The notes below the pieces were generated by a model. That model saw nothing but the letters and a program-made list of their open reading frames with translations. It was not told the DNA's origin and did no database searches. Positions 1-4,679 of a stretch of 5,417 nt of DNA are shown piece by piece (the stretch's first letter is position 1; every line of letters starts with the position of its first letter). The position numbers were made by a program, and so were the translations under genes. Source of the stretch: Chloroflexota bacterium (GTDB taxonomy: Bacteria; Chloroflexota; Chloroflexia; Thermomicrobiales; UBA6265); contig JAEVYR010000485.1 in assembly GCA_023392645.1 (NCBI GenBank), positions 1-5,417 of the forward strand, given 5' to 3'.

Positions 1-37
1 CCATGGCCCGCCCGCGGCCATGTCGAATCACGATCAT
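1..37 (-). CDS. 5' end of an unidentified gene leaving the window on the left (partial)
   Basis: An ATG at 37-35 on the minus strand is preceded by a strong Shine-Dalgarno stretch, GGAGGAA, at 46-40, with four bases between GGAGG and the ATG. Twelve codons are visible, reading MIVIRHGRGRAM, with no stop before the edge. A short hydrophobic strand followed by Arg-His-Gly resembles the start of histidine-phosphatase (phosphoglycerate-mutase-like) proteins. The usual RHG-[EQ]-[TS] continuation is not there, so that identity is only a guess. A TATAAT box about 75 bases upstream on the same strand supports a real transcription unit. The gene would lie downstream of and co-directional with the UbiA-family gene, but about 280 bases away and probably with its own promoter. 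Too little is visible to name a product. Confidence 0.4.
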   Translation of the reverse strand, partial: MIVIRHGRGRAM

Positions 38-39
38 GG

Positions 40-46
40 TTCCTCC
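40..46 (-). promoter_or_regulatory. ribosome binding site for the left-edge gene
   Basis: GGAGGAA on the minus strand sits just before the ATG at 37. It is the best anti-SD match seen in the window and is the main reason to call a gene start here. The spacing to ATG is slightly short but workable. Confidence 0.45.
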
Positions 47-112
47 ACGTGGTGGATAGGTGTGAGGCATGGATTTCGCATTGCGTTCACTACCGCGTCG
101 GACACTATCGAT

Positions 113-118
113 ATTATA
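113..118 (-). promoter_or_regulatory. candidate -10 box (TATAAT) for the left-edge gene
   Basis: The minus strand reads a perfect TATAAT here, inside one of the few AT-rich patches of the window (about 104-119). The hexamer 17 bases upstream, TAGCAA at 141-136, matches TTGACA at only three positions, so the -35 is poor. Transcription would start near 106 and give a leader of roughly 70 bases to the ATG at 37. The direction and spacing suit the left-edge gene. Confidence 0.35.
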
Positions 119-301
119 GCGTGTGACGCAAGGAGTTGCTACACCTCGTATCAACTCTAATGGAGCATGAAGGTAAACCAGGCGACACCCATCGATGTGA
201 TGAAGCCGAGGCGGCGTCACGATCCGGGCGAGGGATCTCGAACCCGGAGGAGCGCGGGAGATGTTTTCCGTACAGGAGGCGTCGCCAACGCACCGAACAA
301 T

Positions 302-316
302 CCGGGGACGCTCCGG
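302..316 (-). terminator. weak candidate terminator hairpin after the UbiA-family gene
   Basis: The minus strand reads CCGGAG-CGT-CCCCGG immediately after the TGA. Five of six stem positions pair, with one A-C mismatch, and the loop is three bases. The bases that follow, ATTGTT, are only slightly T-rich and there is no true U-tract. It could slow or end transcription, but as an intrinsic terminator it is poor. Confidence 0.2.
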
Positions 317-1171
317 TCAGCCGCCGGCACGCATCAGCACCAGCGCCAATACACCCCACAGCGCGACCGAGCCGAGCAGCCACCGATCGCGGAAGAGCAG
401 GCTCTCCGGACTGCCCCCAAGACCACGACCATAGATCAGGTACAGGTAGCGGAAAATCGCGAAGGCTACGAACGGCACGGTCAGGAGCATCGAGCCGCTC
501 TCGGGCACGCTCGTGGAGACCACTGTATAGATCGCATAGGCCACCAGTGCGGCGCCGCCGGCGATTCGCACCAACTGGTCGAGCAGGAGACCGGTGTAGC
601 CCGCCAGCGCCGCGCGATGTCGGGTCGCGTCGGGTCCCAGGCCGACTAGCTCCGCCCGGCGCTTGCCGAACCCCAGGAAGAGCGCCAGCAGGAACGCGCA
701 GAGCAGCAACCACGGCGAGATGGGCACCGCCACCGCGACCGCGCCCCCGACCGCTCGCAGCACGAAACCGACCGCGATCACCATGACATCGAGGATCGCG
801 ATCCGCTTCAACCAGACGATGTATGCGCCCATCAAAGCCAGATAGGCGGCGATGATGAGCGTCAGCATCGGGGTGACAACCAACGCCAGCGCCAGCGCGG
901 CCACTGCGAGGAGCACCGCGACGCGAGCGGCCGCCGCCGGCTCGATCTCGCCCGCCGCCAGTGGTCGCCAGCGCTTCAGCGGGTGCTGGCGATCGACCTC
1001 GATGTCGCGAATGTCGTTGACGATGTAGACGGCGGCGCTGGCGAGCACGAAGGTCACCACCGCGAGGAACGCTTCAAGAACCGCGTGAGGCTGGTCGGTG
1101 ATCTCGGCGAACACCAGGCCGGCGAGCACGACCGCGTTCTTCGCCCACTGCTGCGGACGCAGCAACCGCAA
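317..1171 (-). CDS. UbiA-family polyprenyl-phosphate phosphoribosyltransferase (decaprenyl-phosphate phosphoribosyltransferase-like)
   Basis: This is an integral membrane enzyme of the UbiA superfamily. It most resembles the branch typified by mycobacterial Rv3806c, which moves phosphoribose from PRPP onto decaprenyl phosphate, the first step towards the arabinose donor. From the TTG at 1171 it is 284 residues, close to the family's usual size. Visible features are RPQQWAKN at 5-12, the aspartate-rich motif N52-D53-x2-D56-x3-D60 followed by HPLKRWRP at 63-70 (Mg/PRPP site), and FLGFGKRRAEL at 165-175. LLLDQLVRIA at 196-205 and GGSPESLLFRDRWLL at 252-266 complete the set typical of this branch. 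About eight or nine hydrophobic helices are spread through the chain. The TTG lacks a good ribosome binding site. The frame is open further upstream, to a stop near 1287, without an ATG, GTG or other TTG, while a GTG at 1238 with a good SD is one base out of frame. It follows the hydrolase gene on the same strand by 89 bases. Family assignment is strong; the exact lipid substrate and start are inferred. Confidence 0.88.
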   Translation of the reverse strand: MRLLRPQQWAKNAVVLAGLVFAEITDQPHAVLEAFLAVVTFVLASAAVYIVNDIRDIEVDRQHPLKRWRPLAAGEIEPAAAARVAVLLAVAALALALVVTPMLTLIIAAYLALMGAYIVWLKRIAILDVMVIAVGFVLRAVGGAVAVAVPISPWLLLCAFLLALFLGFGKRRAELVGLGPDATRHRAALAGYTGLLLDQLVRIAGGAALVAYAIYTVVSTSVPESGSMLLTVPFVAFAIFRYLYLIYGRGLGGSPESLLFRDRWLLGSVALWGVLALVLMRAGG

Positions 1172-1240
1172 CCATGCCCGCCAGGGAACGGCGGAAGTCG
1201 ACCGCCGCGCCCCCGATCCTTCGGATGCGATCGCGCACCG

Positions 1241-1248
1241 TCCCTTCC
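1241..1248 (-). promoter_or_regulatory. ribosome-binding-site-like sequence before an out-of-frame GTG
   Basis: GGAAGGGA on the minus strand stands two bases before a GTG at 1238-1236. It is the best SD match in the gap between the hydrolase and UbiA-family genes. The GTG frame, starting VRDRIRRIGG, is offset by one base from the UbiA-family frame and would end near 1074. Either the true N-terminus is reached through a one-base shift, or this drives a short upstream frame, or the match is chance. Confidence 0.3.
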
Positions 1249-1260
1249 CGCCCGCCGGAA

Positions 1261-3051
1261 TCAGCCGCCGGTTTCTGGCGCGAGCGCGTCAACGGTCACG
1301 TTGAACGGATCGCCCCAGAGCAACCAGCCGCTCGCGCCGAAGTCCTCGGCGGCATCGATCTGCGCGCGGATATCCTTGGCGGTGTAGTCGCGCATCCCGC
1401 CGTAGTTGAAGTCCTGCAACCACGGTCGGAACTTCGCGCCCGACCCCGGCACGAGCTGCTCGGCGCGTTCGAGGCTCTCGTAAATCGTCTCGTAGGGGTA
1501 GTCGTTGGGATGCCCGGGCGCGGAGGCGATGTTCCCCTCCGAAAAGTGCGACGGGTAGATCATCATCGAGATGTAATCGAGATACGGCTCCAGCTGCGTG
1601 AAGCGCTGCCCGATGTACTGCTCGTCATCGACCAGCGTGATATAGCCGAACAGGTCGGCCGAGAGCTTGCCATTGACCGCGTGAATCGCCTCGTAGGAAC
1701 GCCGGACGAACTCCGTGATCGCCGCCTGGCGCCCCTCCGCGTTGTACTCCTGCGAGAACTGCGCGACGCCGAGGTCGCCATCTGAGGGGAACCGGACGTA
1801 GTCGTACTGAATCTCGTCGAACCCGAGCGAGAGCGCCTCCAGCGCCAACGCGATGTTCGCGTCCCACACTTCCTCGTGGAAGGCATCCACCCAGGCGAGC
1901 CCGATGTCGTTGCGCCAGAGATCGCCCGTGGTGGAGTCCTTCACCGCCAGGTCGGGACGCGCCTCGGCCACGAACGGATCCTGGAACACGACCAGTCTGG
2001 CGATGATATAGATATCGTTCTCGCGCAGCTTCGCGATGACCTCGTTGGCGTCGTAGATCGGCTCCACCGTGCCGGCGTCGCGGAAGAACTGGACCTGGCT
2101 GTCGTAAAAGATCGTGTATTCCTTGATATCGACCACGATCGCGTTGATTTCGGTGGTGTTGGCGATCTCGATCAGGCTTTCGAGCCCGCCCGGCGTGCCG
2201 AGCAACCCCTTGTTGGCGTAGACGCCCTTGATCATCACCTTGTCGAGGGCAATGTCGCCGAACTCCATCGAGTCCGGTATCGCCAGGCTGGCGTCTTCGT
2301 AGCCGGATGCCACCACCGTGACCTCGGCCCCCGGCGCGATGCCGGTCAGCTCGAACGTGCCGTCACCGGTCGATACCGCTGTGCGTTCTCCGGATTTCAC
2401 GATCGCGCCCTGCAACGGCTGGCCATCGGCATCGAGCACGCGCCCGTTGGCAACCTGCCGCGTGAGGGCGAAGTCGGCCGTCATCCCGTCGGGCAGGCTC
2501 TCCTCGATCGTGCCGTAGTCGCCGGCGTCGATCCGCAGCGTTGCGTCAGACGGAACCTCCTTCAGCAAATAGGAACCGTCATCGGCGGTGGTGGAGCTGA
2601 CGATGACGCTACCGTCCGGATAGACCGCATGCACCGTCGCGCCCGCGATCGGGTCGCCGCTTTGGGCGTCGCGCAGCTTCCCCTGCACCATCGCCGGCTG
2701 CAGTGGCACGCGCTGGGTCAGCGAGCTGTCGGCCTGCACCGCGCCGCGCATGGTGCGGTACCCCGCGAGCGACACCTCGATCTCGGTTCCTGGCGTCGGC
2801 TTCGCCACGCGCACCGTGCCGTCGGCTTCAGTTTGATAGGTGGCGTCCTCGATCTGGACGATCGCGCCGCCCAGCGCGTCGTTGGTCACATTGCTGTGAA
2901 CCGCGATGGTCAACACCCGCACATCGTCGCGCGCGAGCGCAACTGCCAGCGTCGCCAGCGCGAGGAGCACTCCCAGCGGGAGCAGCAGGCTGAAGCGCCA
3001 GTCGAGCCAAGGCAGAAGTCCGGTTCGAGAGGTAGGCAGCCGTCTAGTCAC
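1261..3051 (-). CDS. membrane-anchored putative glycoside hydrolase (DUF4015 type) with three N-terminal beta-sandwich repeats
   Basis: Taken from the GTG at 3051, this is a 596-residue protein. Residues about 20-41 form one hydrophobic helix after a basic N-terminus (VTRRLP), so it is exported and either anchored or cleaved. Three Ig-like, carboxypeptidase-regulatory-type repeats follow at roughly 46-118, 120-196 and 200-270. Each carries a pattern like G-x-P-[LI]-x-G-A near its start or DG-[ST]-[YF] in the middle, ending in an A/SGY strand turn. The C-terminal part, 275-589, matches the DUF4015 putative glycosyl hydrolase (TIM-barrel) family. Seen motifs are VVDIKEY 306-312, RLVVFQDP 352-359, FDEIQYDYVRFPSDG 411-425, LSADLFGY 463-470, MMIYPSHF 496-503, RPWLQDF 542-548 and SGWLLWGDPFN 574-584. 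The acidic residues of DEIQYD are the likeliest catalytic group, by inference. An ATG at 3183 would add 44 unrelated residues, has no SD, and lies upstream of the likely promoter, so I prefer 3051. The substrate is unknown, presumably an extracellular polysaccharide. Confidence 0.87.
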   Translation of the reverse strand: MTRRLPTSRTGLLPWLDWRFSLLLPLGVLLALATLAVALARDDVRVLTIAVHSNVTNDALGGAIVQIEDATYQTEADGTVRVAKPTPGTEIEVSLAGYRTMRGAVQADSSLTQRVPLQPAMVQGKLRDAQSGDPIAGATVHAVYPDGSVIVSSTTADDGSYLLKEVPSDATLRIDAGDYGTIEESLPDGMTADFALTRQVANGRVLDADGQPLQGAIVKSGERTAVSTGDGTFELTGIAPGAEVTVVASGYEDASLAIPDSMEFGDIALDKVMIKGVYANKGLLGTPGGLESLIEIANTTEINAIVVDIKEYTIFYDSQVQFFRDAGTVEPIYDANEVIAKLRENDIYIIARLVVFQDPFVAEARPDLAVKDSTTGDLWRNDIGLAWVDAFHEEVWDANIALALEALSLGFDEIQYDYVRFPSDGDLGVAQFSQEYNAEGRQAAITEFVRRSYEAIHAVNGKLSADLFGYITLVDDEQYIGQRFTQLEPYLDYISMMIYPSHFSEGNIASAPGHPNDYPYETIYESLERAEQLVPGSGAKFRPWLQDFNYGGMRDYTAKDIRAQIDAAEDFGASGWLLWGDPFNVTVDALAPETGG

Positions 3052-3059
3052 GTGTGAGC

Positions 3060-3065
3060 ACCACC
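3060..3065 (-). promoter_or_regulatory. weak ribosome binding site favouring the GTG start at 3051
   Basis: GGTGGT on the minus strand lies eight bases before the GTG at 3051-3049. It is a modest SD match, but no better one precedes the ATG at 3183. The GTG also puts the protein start just ahead of a basic stretch and the single hydrophobic helix, as expected for an exported protein. Confidence 0.35.
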
Positions 3066-3157
3066 GTGCATGTCGCGTGGATCGGGTCGTTCTGTCTGGG
3101 GCCTCGCCGTGCGGGGGCGCTGGCAATTCGGCCCATTGCGAGGGAATTTCGCTTTGG

Positions 3158-3166
3158 AGTGTAGCA
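3158..3166 (-). promoter_or_regulatory. candidate extended -10 promoter for the hydrolase and UbiA-family genes
   Basis: The minus strand reads TGC-TACACT, an extended -10 element with four of six matches to TATAAT. No good -35 hexamer is seen at the usual distance. Transcription would begin near 3151 and leave a leader of about 100 bases before the GTG at 3051. It lies only about 27 bases from the opposing promoter's -35 box. Confidence 0.25.
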
Positions 3167-3192
3167 CAGGGCCCGGACCGCATTTCGCAGGT

Positions 3193-3222
3193 TTGACACT
3201 AGCAAAGCCGTGCCGGGATAAT
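3193..3222 (+). promoter_or_regulatory. sigma-70-type promoter for the polyprenyl synthase gene
   Basis: A perfect TTGACA at 3193-3198 is followed, after 18 bases, by GATAAT at 3217-3222, five of six matches to the -10 consensus. Transcription would start near 3229, giving a leader of about 63 bases to the GTG at 3292. This placement excludes the longer open frame beginning at 3070, whose ATG would be upstream of the transcript. It is the clearest promoter in the window. Confidence 0.65.
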
Positions 3223-3281
3223 CAGGGCCAGTATGCCTGCTCTCCTCCCGCGCTCCGGGTATGGAGACCTCAGGACGGGGT

Positions 3282-3286
3282 GGGGA
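3282..3286 (+). promoter_or_regulatory. ribosome binding site deciding the polyprenyl synthase start
   Basis: GGGGA stands five bases before the GTG at 3292. Another in-frame GTG at 3280 would have its SD-like GGACGGG too close, so 3292 is the better start. Confidence 0.45.
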
Positions 3287-3291
3287 CGATC

Positions 3292-4278
3292 GTGAGTATC
3301 CAGACGGCCAATGTGTTTGAAGCGATGCAGGGCGACCTCGATCTCGTTCGGGATCGCGTCGCCGAATCGGCGCACATCGACTTCCCGATCGTTTCGGGAA
3401 TGGTGCGCGACATCGTCCAGGCCGGCGGCAAGAAACTGCGGCCGCTCCTTCTCCTGCTTTCCGGCAAGGCCTTCACCTATGATCAACCGCGCCTCGTGAC
3501 CGCCGCCGCTGGCGTCGAGCTGCTCCACACCGCCTCGCTGGTACACGACGACAGCATCGACCGCGCGGCCATCCGCCGCGGGCAGCCGACCCTCAACTCG
3601 CAACTCAACACTGGGTCCGTCATCCTCATCGGCGACTTCCTCTTCGCCCAGAGCGCGATCCTCGCCGCGGCCACCGACAGCACCCGCGTCGTCGCCATCT
3701 TCGCCTCTACCCTGGGGGACATTTGCGACGGCCAGTTGCGCGAAATGCTCTCGGCGCACATCCTGACGCAGGACCGCGACGAGTATTTCAAGCGCATCTA
3801 CGGCAAGACGGCATCGCTCTTCGCCGGCGCCGCCGAGATGGGCGCCGTCATTGGCGGCGCGACCGAGCCAGAGATTCAACAAATCCGCGCCTTCGGCTCC
3901 GATCTCGGCATGGCCTTCCAGATCATCGATGACGTGCTCGATCTTCGGGAAAGCTCGATCGAGCTCGGCAAACCGGCCGGCAACGACCTCCGCCAGGGGG
4001 TCGTGACGCTGCCGACGATGCTCTATGTCGAATCGCTGCCCGAGGGCTCGGCCGAAATCGAGACGTTGGAGCGCGTCGTCGTTGGCGACGAGTCGGACCC
4101 TCAGGTGGTCGAGGCTCTCGTCGGTCGCATTCGCGACTCGGACGCCCTCGACCGGGCGATCGACATCGCGAACGAGTACGTCGCCGACGCGATCGAGCGG
4201 CTTGATGTGGTCCGCGATATAGAGGTTCGCTCCCGCCTCCGCGAGCTCCTCGACCTCACCATCTCCCGCTCCGCCTGA
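3292..4278 (+). CDS. trans-polyprenyl diphosphate synthase (long-chain type)
   Basis: This soluble isoprenoid enzyme condenses isopentenyl diphosphate units onto an allylic diphosphate to make all-trans polyprenyl diphosphate, commonly for quinone side chains. From the GTG at 3292 it has 328 residues, the normal length for IspB/HepT/solanesyl-type synthases. The diagnostic motifs are in order: GGKKLRP at 45-51 (IPP binding), the first aspartate-rich motif DDSID at 86-90 with RRG at 95-97, GD at 114-115, and the second aspartate-rich motif DDVLD at 213-217. GKPAGNDLRQG at 226-236 follows, leading into TLP. The residue five places before the first DD is Ala81, small rather than aromatic, which in this family goes with long products. 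That is a rule of thumb and chain length cannot be read from sequence alone. The open frame extends upstream to 3070, but those 74 residues are unrelated to the family and precede the promoter. It is divergent from the hydrolase gene and ends at TGA 4276-4278. Confidence 0.95.
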   Translation: MSIQTANVFEAMQGDLDLVRDRVAESAHIDFPIVSGMVRDIVQAGGKKLRPLLLLLSGKAFTYDQPRLVTAAAGVELLHTASLVHDDSIDRAAIRRGQPTLNSQLNTGSVILIGDFLFAQSAILAAATDSTRVVAIFASTLGDICDGQLREMLSAHILTQDRDEYFKRIYGKTASLFAGAAEMGAVIGGATEPEIQQIRAFGSDLGMAFQIIDDVLDLRESSIELGKPAGNDLRQGVVTLPTMLYVESLPEGSAEIETLERVVVGDESDPQVVEALVGRIRDSDALDRAIDIANEYVADAIERLDVVRDIEVRSRLRELLDLTISRSA

Positions 4279-4314
4279 TCCGCTCTCGCATCTCACGGGC
4301 GCATTGAGGCGGAG
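4269..4314 (+). terminator. inverted repeat straddling the polyprenyl synthase stop codon
   Basis: CTCCGCCT at 4269-4276 and AGGCGGAG at 4307-4314 are perfect 8-base complements around a 30-base loop. The stem overlaps the last codons and the TGA. The following ATCTTG is not a real U-tract and the loop is long, so this is only a possible 3'-end structure. Confidence 0.2.
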
Positions 4315-4384
4315 ATCTTGCCGGCGCTCACCCAACCCGATCTGCAGCAACGCTCGCCAAGTGAAACGTGGACGAAAGCGCCCT

Positions 4385-4442
4385 GTAGTGCCGCCCCTGT
4401 GGCGGCCGTGCGTAGTGGAGGCGGCACTACGGCGCCTTCGCC
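4385..4442. repeat. cluster of overlapping GC-rich inverted repeats, possible bidirectional terminator
   Basis: GTAGTGCCGCC at 4385-4395 pairs perfectly over 11 bases with GGCGGCACTAC at 4420-4430. The same bases can instead form two local hairpins: GCCGCC-CCTGT-GGCGGC at 4390-4406 and GTAGTG/CACTAC at 4412-4417 with 4425-4430. A further GGCG-CCTT-CGCC hairpin follows at 4431-4442. The position between two convergent genes suits transcription ending from both sides, but there is no U-tract. Confidence 0.5.
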
Positions 4443-4613
4443 GCGCGGGTCGCTTCCGAATCACCCTGCCATATCACACCTCCGACGTGTGGACGCGGCG
4501 TTACAGGCTCACATCGCGGGTGGCGCGATGGACCCCGTCCGACGCGATCGTAAAGGCAGGGGCATCACGCCCCGGTCAGCTTCACCCAGCCGAGCGTGCG
4601 ATACGTCGGCAAG

Positions 4614-4636
4614 GCTGCCAAGCGACCGCCGGCAGC
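4614..4636 (-). terminator. candidate 3' hairpin after the nucleoside hydrolase
   Basis: GCTGCC at 4614-4619 and GGCAGC at 4631-4636 pair over six bases with an 11-base loop, 44 bases past the nucleoside hydrolase stop on the minus strand. No T-run follows on that strand, so it is only a weak terminator candidate. Confidence 0.2.
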
Positions 4637-4679
4637 TCAGAATTCCCGGCCAAAGCGGGGCCTGCCAAGCCGCAACGCC

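Larger units (their letters stand above)
38..316. other. intergenic stretch without a convincing gene
   Basis: This stretch separates the UbiA-family stop codon (317-319, minus) from the left-edge gene start. I see the TATAAT box and ribosome binding site noted separately, a small TCCAC/GTGGA hairpin at 44-56, and a GC-rich imperfect hairpin at 302-316 directly after the UbiA-family stop. Open frames on both strands here lack plausible starts and run antisense into the UbiA-family gene, so they are not called. Confidence 0.5.
4279..4679. other. intergenic region between convergent genes, no gene seen
   Basis: About 400 bases separate the stop codons of the polyprenyl synthase (plus) and the nucleoside hydrolase (minus). 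Open frames here lack start signals and family motifs and run on antisense to the nucleoside hydrolase, so none is called. The region holds several GC-rich inverted repeats: the cluster at 4385-4442, GGGGC-ATCAC-GCCCC at 4559-4573, and GCTGCC/GGCAGC at 4614-4636. None is followed by a T-run on either strand. It most likely serves to end transcription from both sides. Confidence 0.5.

Noticed and set aside
233..247. tRNA T-arm-like sequence on the minus strand (GGTTCGAGATCC)
   Set aside because: The flanking bases do not form the required 5-base T-stem, and no acceptor, anticodon or D-arm can be matched around it.
167..649. Plus-strand frame starting ATGAAGGTAAAC
   Set aside because: Most of it is antisense to the UbiA-family gene, the GGAG before it is too close to the ATG, and the peptide is low-complexity and Arg/His/Gly-rich with no family motif.
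1876..3057. 393-residue plus-strand open frame
   Set aside because: It is antisense to the hydrolase gene, which has clear domain motifs. The translation is rich in Arg, His, Asp and Val, as expected from the complement of GC-rich codons.
3052..3183. 44-residue N-terminal extension of the hydrolase from ATG 3183
   Set aside because: There is no SD, the composition is unlike an export signal, and it overlaps the likely promoter; the GTG at 3051 directly precedes a basic-hydrophobic N-terminus.
3199..4464. 421-residue minus-strand open frame
   Set aside because: It is the antisense shadow of the polyprenyl synthase gene and shows no recognisable domain.
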